NCBI GenBank assembly: GCA_036519295.1
Contig: DATDLN010000025.1
Location: 1-43,513, forward strand
Reading direction: 5' to 3'
Length of the DNA: 43,513 nt
From: JACVRW01 sp036519295
GTDB lineage: Bacteria > Actinomycetota > Thermoleophilia > Solirubrobacterales > Thermoleophilaceae
Positions 16,459 through 24,495 of this stretch are shown here, one piece after another. A program made the position numbers and the translations under genes. Position 1 is the stretch's first letter. Every line of letters starts with the position of its first letter. The notes under the pieces were generated by a model. That model saw nothing but the letters and a program-made list of their open reading frames with translations. It ran no database searches and was not told the origin of the DNA.

Positions 16459-17544
16459 TTACGCGTGTAGCCGGTAGAGGCGGAAGAAGTCGTTCTCGAC
16501 GGGTAGGACCTCGACGCCCGAGAAGCCGGCCAGGGAGGCGAACTGGCGCACGGTGTCGGCGCGCATGACCGTGCCAGTGGCGGCCGAGGGCTCCTCGGCG
16601 AGCTGGGAAGGCAGGCAGTGGACGACGCTCCAGCCGTACATCATCCGCTCCACCTCCTCGCCGGGGGCGGTGAAGCGGTCAGCCACTCGCTCGTCGACGA
16701 CGAGGACCGTACCGCCCTCCGCGAGTGCGGCGCGAGCCGCGGCGAGGGCGTCGATCGGCCGGGCGAGGTTGTGAAGGGCCTCGAGCATGAGGATCAGGTC
16801 GTACGGGCCGTGGGCGGCGAGACCGGCGGCGTCGCCCTGCAAGAACCGAAGGCGGCCGTTGAGACCGGCCTCCTCGGCGTGCCGGTGGGCGTCGGCGATC
16901 GACCCCGGATCGAGGTCGAGCCCGTCGACCTGCGCGTACAGGAACGCCTGCGCCACGGCGATCGTCGACCAGCCCTGGCCGCAGCCCACGTCGGCCACGC
17001 GGGCGGGCCGGCCTGTCTCGAGACGGGCCACAACGTCCGGCATGGCAGCCAGCCAGTCGCCCGGCAGCTCCTGCGTGAAGGCCGGCCGGTTGATGTGGCC
17101 CTGCCCGTGGCGGAAGTCGCGGCCGTAGGCCTCGTACGGCACACCCCCGCCGGTGCGGTAAGCCTCGACCACGTCCGGAAGCACCCGCCCGATGCCGGCG
17201 AGCATGTGGGCAAACGGGGCCACGTGCGCCGCATCATCGCGGTCCACGAGCACGCGCGCGTGATCGGCTGCCAGCGCGTAGCGGCGATCCTCCGGGGCGG
17301 CGCCGGTGTCCTCGACCTCGACCAGGCCGGCCACGGCCTGCTGCTCGAGCCACTCGCGCGCGTAGCGCGGAGCGATGCCGGCCACGTCGGCGAGCTCCTC
17401 GCTGACGAGCGGCCCGTGCTCGTCGAGCGCCCGGTAGAGGCCGAGCTCGGCCCCGAGGTAGACGGAGTAGAGCTCGAGAGCGCCGAGAGCAGCGCCGAAG
17501 AGGCGCTCGGCGAGAGCGTCGGTGCGGTCGAGGACGGTGAGCAT
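16459..17544 (-). CDS. SAM-dependent methyltransferase with N-terminal winged helix
   Basis: A 361-residue class I methyltransferase. Residues 1-90 form a dimerisation/winged-helix region as in O-methyltransferases (ELGLYRALDEHGPLVSEELA, then APRYAREWLEQQAVAGLVEV). The SAM motif I is VADVGCGQGWSTIAVA near 184, with motif II acid in VDGLDLDPGSI, LQGDAAGL after it and YDLILMLEALHNLARP as the post-motif strand. The substrate is unknown. Start ATG 17544 has a good ribosome-binding site (AAGGAGA, about 10 bases upstream). It lies downstream of the large LuxR-type regulator on the same strand with an 86-bp gap, and converges on the CapA gene. Confidence 0.82.
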   Translation of the reverse strand: MLTVLDRTDALAERLFGAALGALELYSVYLGAELGLYRALDEHGPLVSEELADVAGIAPRYAREWLEQQAVAGLVEVEDTGAAPEDRRYALAADHARVLVDRDDAAHVAPFAHMLAGIGRVLPDVVEAYRTGGGVPYEAYGRDFRHGQGHINRPAFTQELPGDWLAAMPDVVARLETGRPARVADVGCGQGWSTIAVAQAFLYAQVDGLDLDPGSIADAHRHAEEAGLNGRLRFLQGDAAGLAAHGPYDLILMLEALHNLARPIDALAAARAALAEGGTVLVVDERVADRFTAPGEEVERMMYGWSVVHCLPSQLAEEPSAATGTVMRADTVRQFASLAGFSGVEVLPVENDFFRLYRLHA

Positions 17545-17630
17545 GTTCGTGGCGTCTCCTTGTTCGCGAGTACCCCTGAAAAGATGCTCAACCGCGCGCG
17601 ACGCCGGTATGGGGGATCTCCCCCTACTTG

Positions 17631-20519
17631 CTACGCGCCCAGGCCGGTCCCTTCGCGCTCCACCAGCCGGGCGATACCGGTCCGCGAGCTCACCCCGAGC
17701 TTCGCGATCGCGCTGGAGACGTGCTTCTCGATCGTCTTCTCGCTGAGGTGCAGCTGCGCCCCGATCTGGCGGTTGGTGCGCCCCTCCGCGACGAGCGCTG
17801 CCACCTCACGCTCCCGCGGCGTGAGCACGGCGAGCCCGCCGTCCTCGTCCGTCGCGGCCGCAGCCGGCGTCGGCGCCGGCCGCGGCCGCTCGCCGAGCTG
17901 CCGCAGGATCCGGAGCGCCGCGTCGCGGTAGCCCGCTGCGCCGCGGGCATCGAGGTCGTCGGCCGCCCGCCGCAGCTCTTCACGCGCCTCGTCTTCCTTC
18001 CCCGCGGCGGCGAGGGCCTCCCCGGCGAGGGTGCGGCAGCGACCCTCCCACAATGGCGCGTCGGCCTCGTGGGCGACGGACGCCCCGGCGAGCGCGGCAC
18101 TTGCCGCCTTCTGCGGCTCTTCCTGGGCGAGCAGCACGTGCGCCTCGATGAGTCGTGCAATCGCCCCAAGGACACCCGTCCCGCGCCCGGCCGCCTCCTC
18201 GGGAGCGCGCGCGGCCCATTCGGCCGCCTTCTCGCGGCGCCCGAGGGCCAGGTGAACGCGCACCACCACCTCGAGCGCTCGCAGCCTGTCGCTCGGCCGG
18301 TCCGAGTCCACCCAGCCGGACGACTCGAGCGCCTCGAGCGCTCCGCTCGCGTCGCCGGAGGCAAGGCGCGCGTCGGCGAGAGTCCAGCCCGCGGACGAGG
18401 GGGAGTACGAGCGCGTGGCCTCCACCGCGAGCTCTGCGTCGGCCACCGCATCGCTCGCTCGGCCCTGCGCGAGCGCCACCCAGGCCGAAAGCATCGACCC
18501 CCAGTACATGATCGTGGCGTTGCCGGAGATAAGCGCGCTGTCCACCGCGTCCTCCGCCTCCCTGCGGGCCGAGTCCAGGTCGCCGGAGCGCTCTGCCGCG
18601 TAGCCGAGCAGCGATATGAACGTGCTCGCCATGAAACCCTGCCGGGCCTCGCGGGCAAGCCTCAGCCCGCGCTCGGCGGTTGGCCCGGCGGATCGGTCGC
18701 CGTATAGCTGCGAGGTGGCGAGCGAGAGCAGGGTCTCGAGACGCTCGGTCAAGGCCTCGTCCGGCAACACATCGACGAGCGCCTCGGCTTGGTCGAGCAG
18801 ACGTTCCGCTTTCGCGACCGCGGCCCCGTCCCCGCTGCGCAGGTCAGCGCTGGCCGCGTCGGCCGTGTGTATGGCCGCCGCTGCCTCGAGTACCCGATCG
18901 CCTGCTTCCTGCGCCGCGACGCGGGCCTCCTCGGCGAGCAAGCCGACCGCCCGGTAGTCCCCGCAGGACTCGCGCTCCAGAGCGAGCTCCAGCGTGAGCA
19001 TCGCGCGCTCGCGGGGCGCGTCGTCCCCAAGCGCGGACAGCGCCTCGGTGAGCAGGTCGTGGGCTTCCTCCGGATTGATGAACCACACCTCGAGGTGGGC
19101 GAGGGCCGCAGTCATCTCGGCCCGTGCCACCGCCGCGTCCGCCGGGATCAGGCTGAGCGCGCGCCGCAGCGCGTCGCGCGCGTCCACGGCCCGGTTGGCC
19201 GAGGTGAAGGCATCCGCCTGAGCGCGCAGGAGCGCGAGCCGCCGCTCGTCGTGCTCGTGTCCGTCTGGAAGCAGGCGCAGCGCCGAGCCGTACCAGCCCG
19301 CCGCGGTGGCGGGGGCATGTGCGGCGGTCTCGACGGCCGCCTCGGCGAGCAGATCCACGGCTTCCATGTCGCCGGGACGCGCGGCTCGCTCGGCATGGTG
19401 CGCGCGCTGTGCGGGAGTCGCGCCGCGCGCGGCCAGCGCGTCTGCGGCGCGGGCATGGGCGGCCAGGCGAGAGCCGCCGGCCGTTCCCTCGTAGACGGCG
19501 CGACGCACCAGCGGATGGCGGAAGCGGAAGCGCCGCGGCTGGTCGGTGGGGCGGATCAGGTCGGCGGCGAGGAGCTCGTCGAGTGCGGAGAGGACGGCGC
19601 TCTCTGACACTCCGACGGCGGCTCCCGCCAGCTCGGGCTCAAACGGATCGCCGGCCACGGCCGCCCCTTCCAGCACCTCGCGCATGTGCGCCGGCAACAC
19701 GCCCACCTCCCCCGCCAGTGCCGCCCGCACCGCGCGCGGCACCCCCGTCAGCCCGGTAGCCACACCTCGGTGTGGATCCGATCCGGCCGCACGGGCGAGT
19801 GCCTCCAGGTAGAAGGGATTGCCGCCGCTCTCGACATACAGCCGCTCGCGCGCGGCGCGACGCAGCGACGCCAGCAGCCCGTTCGCCTCCTTGCGCGATA
19901 GTGGTCCCACGTCGAGGACCTCGGCCCAGCCGTTCCGGACCGCGGTCTCAAGGGCTGCCTCGAGGTCTGGCGCCCGACCCGCCCGGGTGGCGAGCGCCAG
20001 CAGGACGCGGGTTCGCGGCGGACGATGGAGAAGCAGTGCCAGCACGTCGGCGGAGGCCGCGTCCGCCCACTGCACGTCATCCAGCAGGAGCGTCACGGGC
20101 CGCTGTCCGGCCAGGAGCTCAAGCAGCGCCAGGACCGCGCGCGCCACGCGATGCCGTCCGTCCGGGGACGCGGCCGGCTCGACCCCGGGCATCCCGGCGA
20201 CCGCCGGCAGCACGGCGGCGAGCTGCGCCAGATGCTCGTCGTCGAGCCGGCGCGGCGGGTCGCTCGTCAGTTGACGGTCGAACGCGTCAATCAGAAGCGC
20301 GAACGGCAGGTCGCGCTCGAGCTCGGTTGCGCGCCCGGCGAGAACCAGGTGGCCGCGTTCTTCCGCGCGGGAAGCGAGCTCCGCGAGCAGACGCGACTTG
20401 CCGATCCCGGGTTCGCCGCGCAGGCCGACCGCGCGCGACGGGCCGCGCTCCGCGGCCGCGAGCGCACGATCGAGCACGCCGAGCTCGTGCCGGCGCCCTA
20501 TGAGTGCGGGCTGCGCCAT
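17631..20519 (-). CDS. Large ATP-binding LuxR-family (LAL) transcriptional regulator
   Basis: A 962-residue STAND-type regulator. Walker A GEPGIGKSRLL is at 35-45 and Walker B VTLLLDDVQWAD near 141. A long TPR-like alpha-helical middle (about 400-870, repeated ALA/EAL helices) follows, then a C-terminal LuxR helix-turn-helix: LTPREREVAALVAEGRTNRQ, then LHLSEKTIEKHV. Such proteins bind ATP and a small inducer and activate neighbouring or distant genes. The frame runs upstream to 20717, but that extension is arginine-rich and unlike the family; ATG 20519 (MAQPALIGRRHELGVLDRAL) matches the usual start. No ribosome-binding site is seen. The adjacent methyltransferase is a possible target. Confidence 0.88.
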   Translation of the reverse strand: MAQPALIGRRHELGVLDRALAAAERGPSRAVGLRGEPGIGKSRLLAELASRAEERGHLVLAGRATELERDLPFALLIDAFDRQLTSDPPRRLDDEHLAQLAAVLPAVAGMPGVEPAASPDGRHRVARAVLALLELLAGQRPVTLLLDDVQWADAASADVLALLLHRPPRTRVLLALATRAGRAPDLEAALETAVRNGWAEVLDVGPLSRKEANGLLASLRRAARERLYVESGGNPFYLEALARAAGSDPHRGVATGLTGVPRAVRAALAGEVGVLPAHMREVLEGAAVAGDPFEPELAGAAVGVSESAVLSALDELLAADLIRPTDQPRRFRFRHPLVRRAVYEGTAGGSRLAAHARAADALAARGATPAQRAHHAERAARPGDMEAVDLLAEAAVETAAHAPATAAGWYGSALRLLPDGHEHDERRLALLRAQADAFTSANRAVDARDALRRALSLIPADAAVARAEMTAALAHLEVWFINPEEAHDLLTEALSALGDDAPRERAMLTLELALERESCGDYRAVGLLAEEARVAAQEAGDRVLEAAAAIHTADAASADLRSGDGAAVAKAERLLDQAEALVDVLPDEALTERLETLLSLATSQLYGDRSAGPTAERGLRLAREARQGFMASTFISLLGYAAERSGDLDSARREAEDAVDSALISGNATIMYWGSMLSAWVALAQGRASDAVADAELAVEATRSYSPSSAGWTLADARLASGDASGALEALESSGWVDSDRPSDRLRALEVVVRVHLALGRREKAAEWAARAPEEAAGRGTGVLGAIARLIEAHVLLAQEEPQKAASAALAGASVAHEADAPLWEGRCRTLAGEALAAAGKEDEAREELRRAADDLDARGAAGYRDAALRILRQLGERPRPAPTPAAAATDEDGGLAVLTPREREVAALVAEGRTNRQIGAQLHLSEKTIEKHVSSAIAKLGVSSRTGIARLVEREGTGLGA

Positions 20520-20719
20520 GGCCACGACGGCAGCGTAACCGGGGTGGTGGCCGCGTCTATGTGACCGAGATCTCACTCCGAGGTCATCGCGCCGGAGGAG
20601 GTCCCGCGTTGACGAAGCGGAGGCTGCGAGCGAAAGATGGCGCGGAGCCCGGTAGTGCTCAGATCGCCCGAACGCATAGGATGGCGCGTCGCCAATAGTC
20701 GACCAGTGGAGGCACATCG

Positions 20720-21187
20720 ATGAGACTGCGCCGGCTCGCTGTTCTTACCGTCGCGGCCATGGCCCTAATCCTCGTCCTACCTAGTGCCGCGTTCGCTCCG
20801 AGAAGTCCGCTCTTCGCCGCCCTGAACGGCAAGAACGAAATCGCCCAGGACGGCACCAAGGGCGCCGGTGACAGCGACGGCGCCGGCAGCTTCAGCGCCG
20901 TGATCAAGGACACTGCGCTCTGTTACGGCCTCGCGGTCAGGGACATCGAGAATCCGATCGCAGCCCACATCCACCGGGGCGGTCCGAACAAGAATGGGCC
21001 GATCGTCGTTCCGCTGACGGCTCCCCAGACCGGGGATCCCGGCCACTCGAGCAACTGTAAGACGCTCAGCAGCCGGCTCATCGCCCAGATCCGCGGGAAC
21101 CCGGGTCGGTTTTACGTCAACGTCCACACCGACGACTTCAAGGACGGCGCGATCCGCGGCCAGCTGTTCTCTCGGGGCGGGCCGTAG
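20720..21187 (+). CDS. Secreted CHRD-domain protein
   Basis: A 155-residue exported protein. Residues 1-26 form a signal peptide (MRLRRLAVLTVAAMALIL, cut near SAAFA). The rest is one CHRD domain: LFAALNGKNEI, GAGSFSAVIKDTALCYGLAV, IAAHIHRGGPNKNGPIVVPL and FYVNVHTDDFKDGAIRGQLF. CHRD domains, named from chordin, occur in bacterial exported proteins of unknown binding role. Start ATG 20720 has GGAGG eight to twelve bases upstream. It is divergent from the LuxR regulator across 200 bp. A strong hairpin follows the stop. Confidence 0.87.
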   Translation: MRLRRLAVLTVAAMALILVLPSAAFAPRSPLFAALNGKNEIAQDGTKGAGDSDGAGSFSAVIKDTALCYGLAVRDIENPIAAHIHRGGPNKNGPIVVPLTAPQTGDPGHSSNCKTLSSRLIAQIRGNPGRFYVNVHTDDFKDGAIRGQLFSRGGP

Positions 21188-21201
21188 GCCGAAGCCCCAA
21201 A

Positions 21202-21227
21202 CCGGGCGGCGCTCCTGCGCCGCCCGG
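21202..21227 (+). terminator. Strong GC-rich hairpin after the CHRD gene
   Basis: CCGGGCGGCG (21202-21211) pairs perfectly with CGCCGCCCGG (21218-21227) around a 6-nt loop, 15 bases after the CHRD stop. It lacks a T-run but is typical of actinobacterial transcription ends. Confidence 0.65.
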
Positions 21228-21308
21228 ATCCCGCCCTGTGTGACGGATCTCTCACACCGAGGGGGGCCGGGCGAGGGAGGGTGGACTCGTGCAACCGGCC
21301 CTCCCATT

Positions 21309-21389
21309 CTTCTACGCCGCCCATCAGCTCCACGCCGACCAGAGTCGGCGCGAGGCCGGCGTTCGCGCCGCTCGCGCGCGGCGTAGAAG
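21309..21389. repeat. 12-bp perfect inverted repeat enclosing a smaller stem-loop
   Basis: CTTCTACGCCGC (21309-21320) and GCGGCGTAGAAG (21378-21389) are exact reverse complements separated by 57 bases. The spacer holds a perfect 7-bp stem with a CAGA tetraloop (21333-21350). The nested layout suggests a folded RNA arm. Confidence 0.6.
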
Positions 21390-21490
21390 GCTGCCGGCGC
21401 TGCGAAGTCTCTTCCGACCCACCCCCCTTCGGCTGCCGGCGCCGCAGCGAGCGCCGGTCACCGCTCCTCATCGGGCGGCGCCCGGCAGCT

Positions 21491-21508
21491 GAGGAGCTTC
21501 GGCTCCTC
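21491..21508 (+). repeat. UUCG-tetraloop hairpin
   Basis: GAGGAGC (21491-21497) and GCTCCTC (21502-21508) close on a TTCG loop, the most stable RNA tetraloop class when read on the plus strand. AAACCCCAAAGG follows. It may be part of a structured RNA or an intrinsic terminator. Confidence 0.5.
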
Positions 21509-21684
21509 CCAAACCCCAAAGGCCCTCCCTCCACGAAGAGAGTCCCGCCGCCCCGCGGGGCTCTCTCCGCGTTCGCGTCTGCGATTGATTCCCCACACAC
21601 CGCACCCGCGACGAGGAGGGTTCCAGGCCAAGCGCGGCGGCGCGCTTCGCTGCTCGCCCGCCCCGCGGGCGATCATGTCGGGTC

Positions 21685-22737
21685 ATGCGACTGGGAAAGA
21701 TCATCCACTGCGTGGACGCTCACGCCGAGGGCGAGCCGAGCCGGGTGGTGGTCGGCGGGGTACTCGACGTGCCCGGCGAGACGATGCTCGAGAAGCTGCG
21801 CCACCTCGAGCGCGAGGGCGACGCGTTGCGCCGCCTGCTGCTGTTCGAGCCGCGAGGCTCGGCGCCCCTCTCGGCCGACCTCGTGCTGCCCTCCGCCCAC
21901 CCGGAGGCCGACGCGGGCTTCATCATCATGGAGTCGTGCTCGTACGAGGGGATGTCGGGCACGAACACGATCAACACCGCGACCGTGCTTCTCGAGACCG
22001 GGATGCTGGCCATGGCCGAGCCGGTCACCACGATCACGCTCGAGGCGCCGGCCGGTCTGGTGCGGGTGAGCGCGGACTGCACCGAGGGCCGTTGCGAGCG
22101 GGTGACGTTCGAGAACGTTCCTTCGTTCACAACCCACCTCGATGCGGCCGTGCAGGTGGAGGGCCTCGGCGAGCTGCGCGTCGATGTGGCCTACGGCGGC
22201 GCCTTCTGCGCTTTCGTCGACGCCGACGCTCTCGGCTACGCCATCGTGCCCGACGAGGCGCGTGAGCTGGCCGAGCTCGGTGAGCGCATCCGTCCCGCCG
22301 TGACCGACCAGCTCGAGATCACCCACCCGCTCGAGCCGGCGCTCGGCGTGCTGTCGTTCGTGGTCTTCACCGCTCCCCCGCGCGCCGGCGGCCACGCCCG
22401 CAACGCAACCGTGGTCGCGCCGGGGCGTCTCGATCGGTCCGCCACCGGCACCGCCACCTCGGCCCGGTTGGCGGTGCTTGCCGCGCGCGGCGAGATCAAC
22501 GAGGGGGCCGAGCTCGTGAACGAGAGCGTCATCTCCACCCGATTCGTGGGCCGGATCGTGGGGAGAACGCGCGTGGGCGACCACGAGGCGATCGTCCCCG
22601 CGGTCAGCGGCCGGGCCTGGATCACCGGCTTCCACCAGCTTGTCGTTGATCCGGCCGACCCATTCCCAGAGGGCTTCCAGCTGCCGGACACCTGGGGCGC
22701 CGGCCCTCGGGAGGCGCTGCTCGGGCGGCCCGCGTGA
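21685..22737 (+). CDS. Proline racemase-superfamily enzyme, probable trans-3-hydroxy-L-proline dehydratase
   Basis: A 350-residue proline-racemase fold. In racemases the two catalytic residues are Cys (MCGH..., and PCGTGTSA). Here the first site reads GMSGTNTI with Ser91, and the second reads RSATGTATSARLAVL with Thr254 in place of Cys. Thr at the second site is the hallmark of trans-3-hydroxy-L-proline dehydratases, which yield delta1-pyrroline-2-carboxylate; a Ser at the first site is known in some family branches, but the Ser/Thr pair is unusual. The GTG of the next gene overlaps its TGA. That neighbour belongs to a family containing pyrroline-2-carboxylate reductases, supporting the dehydratase call. 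The long hairpin-rich leader precedes it. Confidence 0.8.
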   Translation: MRLGKIIHCVDAHAEGEPSRVVVGGVLDVPGETMLEKLRHLEREGDALRRLLLFEPRGSAPLSADLVLPSAHPEADAGFIIMESCSYEGMSGTNTINTATVLLETGMLAMAEPVTTITLEAPAGLVRVSADCTEGRCERVTFENVPSFTTHLDAAVQVEGLGELRVDVAYGGAFCAFVDADALGYAIVPDEARELAELGERIRPAVTDQLEITHPLEPALGVLSFVVFTAPPRAGGHARNATVVAPGRLDRSATGTATSARLAVLAARGEINEGAELVNESVISTRFVGRIVGRTRVGDHEAIVPAVSGRAWITGFHQLVVDPADPFPEGFQLPDTWGAGPREALLGRPA

Positions 22738-23714
22738 AGCTTCGCGTGCTGACGGCCGCGGACGTCGAAGGCGCGCTCGACCCGGACGAGCTCGTCGAGG
22801 CGCTGGCGGACGCCTTCGCGCGTCTGTCGGCCGGTGGGGCGTCCATGCCGCAGCGGGTCGCGGTCGAGGTGCCCGAGCGCCGCGGCGCCGTCCTGCTGAT
22901 GGGCGCGCATCTCGAGGGGCGGCCGTCCCTGACCACGAAGCTGGTGAGCCTGTTCCCGCACAACCCGCGCGGCGCGCCGCCCACGCACCAAGCGGCGATC
23001 CTGGTGTTCGACGCCGCCACCGGCACACCAACCGCTCTCATGGATGGCACGTCGGTCACGACCCTGCGCACGGCCGGCGCCTCACGGTTGGCCACCCGGC
23101 TGCTCGCCCGCCCCGAAGGCGGCCTGCTCGCCGTCCTCGGCACGGGCGTACAGGGCGAGGCCCACGCTCGGGCGCTGGCGCGCGAGCGGCCCTGGCAGCG
23201 GATCACCGTCGCCGGCCGGGATGAGGCGGCGGCCGAGCGGCTTGCCGCGCGTCTGCGGGATGGGACCGGCGCGCCCGTGGCCGCCACGGACTCGTTCGAA
23301 GCGGCCATGAACGGCGCCGACGTGGTCTGTGCCGCCACGGCGGCGACCGAGCCGGTCGTGCGGCGCGAGTGGCTCGCGCCGGGCGCGCACGTGAACTCGG
23401 TCGGCTACACCACGGCCGGGCGCGAGGTGGACGCGGAGACGGTCCGCGACGCGCTCGTGGTCGTCGAGTCCCGCGCGGCAGCGCTCGCCGAGAGCAACGA
23501 CATCCGCTGGGCGATCCGCGACGGGATCGCCGAGCGCGACGCCGTGCACACCGAGCTCGGCGAGCTGGTGGCCGGCACATGCTCCGGGCGCACCAGCGCC
23601 GAACAGATAACCCTCTACAAGTCGCTCGGCGTGGCGGCCGAGGACGATGCCGCCGCGGCGCTCGTCCTCGCCGCCGCGGAGCGCGACGGCCTGGGGGCGG
23701 TCGTCGAGCTCTAG
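22734..23714 (+). CDS. Ornithine cyclodeaminase/mu-crystallin family reductase, likely pyrroline-2-carboxylate reductase
   Basis: A 326-residue protein of the OCD/mu-crystallin family. Signatures: PQRVAVEVPERRGAVLLMGA with substrate-binding Arg, TTKLVSLFPHNPRG with Lys, AILVFDAATGTPTALMDGT, and the Rossmann loop LAVLGTGVQGEAHARALA near 136, followed by NSVGYTTAGREVD. Members include ornithine cyclodeaminase, alanine dehydrogenase and ketimine reductases using NAD(P)H. GTGA overlap with the proline-racemase-like gene implies coupled translation. The pair would convert trans-3-hydroxyproline to pyrroline-2-carboxylate and then to proline, an established two-step pathway in bacteria. The assignment is from family plus context. 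Confidence 0.85.
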   Translation: MKLRVLTAADVEGALDPDELVEALADAFARLSAGGASMPQRVAVEVPERRGAVLLMGAHLEGRPSLTTKLVSLFPHNPRGAPPTHQAAILVFDAATGTPTALMDGTSVTTLRTAGASRLATRLLARPEGGLLAVLGTGVQGEAHARALARERPWQRITVAGRDEAAAERLAARLRDGTGAPVAATDSFEAAMNGADVVCAATAATEPVVRREWLAPGAHVNSVGYTTAGREVDAETVRDALVVVESRAAALAESNDIRWAIRDGIAERDAVHTELGELVAGTCSGRTSAEQITLYKSLGVAAEDDAAAALVLAAAERDGLGAVVEL

Positions 23715-23751
23715 CGACAAACCGAGCTCGTCGGGTCGCCCGCGAGCCCGC

Positions 23752-23794
23752 GCGTTCGACCTTACGCTGCTTATTCCCGCGAAAGGTCGAACGC
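23752..23794. terminator. 12-bp inverted repeat between convergent genes
   Basis: GCGTTCGACCTT (23752-23763) and AAGGTCGAACGC (23783-23794) are perfect complements with a 19-nt, AT-richer loop. It sits between the reductase stop (23714) and the DoxX stop (23852), so a two-way terminator is the simple reading, although the loop is long and no T-run is present. Confidence 0.45.
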
Positions 23795-23851
23795 ACGCAA
23801 TGGAGGGCGCCGCTCGCCCCGGCCGTCGCGGGCCGGCCGGCGCCGAAACTC

Positions 23852-24409
23852 CTAGGCTGCCGCCACCGGCTCCGGCTCCGGAGCAGCCTCCTCGCTCGCG
23901 GCCGGTTCCGCCTCCGCCGCGGCGCCGCCCCTGCTTCCGAGGCGGATCACGGTGGCCGCTCCCAGCAGGCCCGCCGCAAGCTGAGCGAGCCCCACCCCCG
24001 CGCCCGAGCGGCCGATTCCGAGCCGTTCGTCGAGCGACCACGGTCCCGGGCCGGCCGACGCGATCGCGAAGACGGCGGCCATCATCACGAGGTTGTACTC
24101 GTAGCCGTTGTTGGCCACCCAGGGGCCGTTGTCCTTGTGCACCTTGTCGATGGCCACGGTCATCACTCCGCTCAGCATGCTCGCTGCCACCGGGGTGGCG
24201 AGGCCGCCGGCGAGCATCGCCCCGCCGGCCGTCTCGGCGGTGCCGCCGGCGGTCGCTTGCACCTTGCCCGGACGCAGGCCGAGCTTCTCAAATCCGGCCG
24301 CCGTCGCCTCGAGGCCATGGCCGCTGAACCAGCCCTTGAGCTTCTGAAGACCGTGGCCCATGAAGAGCACCCCGACAGTGATCCGCAGCAGCGCCATCCC
24401 TAGCTTCAT
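23852..24409 (-). CDS. DoxX-family membrane protein
   Basis: A 185-residue protein with four membrane segments and the DoxX start pattern: MKLGMALLRITVGVLFMGHG, then QKLKGWF. Later segments are GTAETAGGAMLAGGLATPVA and NLVMMAAVFAIASAGPGPWS, followed by GVGLAQLAAGLLGAATVI. The C-terminal 30 residues are an Ala/Glu/Pro tail (AAEAEPAASEEAAPEPEPVA), unusual for DoxX and presumably cytoplasmic. Some DoxX proteins take part in thiol/oxidative-stress membrane complexes. It is divergent from a MarR regulator across an 86-bp gap with a palindrome, so repression by that MarR protein is likely. Confidence 0.87.
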   Translation of the reverse strand: MKLGMALLRITVGVLFMGHGLQKLKGWFSGHGLEATAAGFEKLGLRPGKVQATAGGTAETAGGAMLAGGLATPVAASMLSGVMTVAIDKVHKDNGPWVANNGYEYNLVMMAAVFAIASAGPGPWSLDERLGIGRSGAGVGLAQLAAGLLGAATVIRLGSRGGAAAEAEPAASEEAAPEPEPVAAA

Positions 24410-24444
24410 CGCAACCTCTTTCCCAGGATGATTAAGGACCTACC

Positions 24445-24459
24445 TAGATAATTTATCGA
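24445..24459. promoter_or_regulatory. Palindrome between doxX and marR genes, likely MarR operator
   Basis: TAGATAATTTATCGA carries GATAA-T-TTATC arms and lies in the AT-richest part of the 86-bp divergent gap. It is 36 bases from both the DoxX ATG and the MarR ATG, as expected for an autoregulated divergent operator. Confidence 0.5.
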
Positions 24460-24495
24460 AGTCAATCGTCCCGACCGTGCCCTTAGAATGGCCAC

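Larger units (their letters stand above)
21228..21684 (+). other. Hairpin-rich non-coding region upstream of the proline-racemase-like gene
   Basis: About 450 bases without a convincing gene but with a chain of inverted repeats: GTGTGA/TCACAC (21238-21257), GGGAGGG/CCCTCCC (21275-21305), a 12-bp arm pair 57 bases apart (21309-21389), CGCCGAC-CAGA-GTCGGCG (21333-21350), GAGGAGC-TTCG-GCTCCTC (21491-21508), AGAGAGTCCC with GGGGCTCTCT allowing one U-G pair (21537-21566), and TCGCCCGC-CCC-GCGGGCGA (21654-21672). The last ends 12 bases before the ATG at 21685. Short open frames here are arginine/proline-rich and unlike proteins. It could be a structured RNA, a long regulatory 5' leader or a dispersed palindromic repeat. 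Confidence 0.5.

Noticed and set aside
23783..23794. Possible tRNA T-arm (GGTCGAAC)
   Set aside because: No acceptor stem, anticodon arm or D-arm could be formed around it; the sequence is one arm of an inverted repeat.
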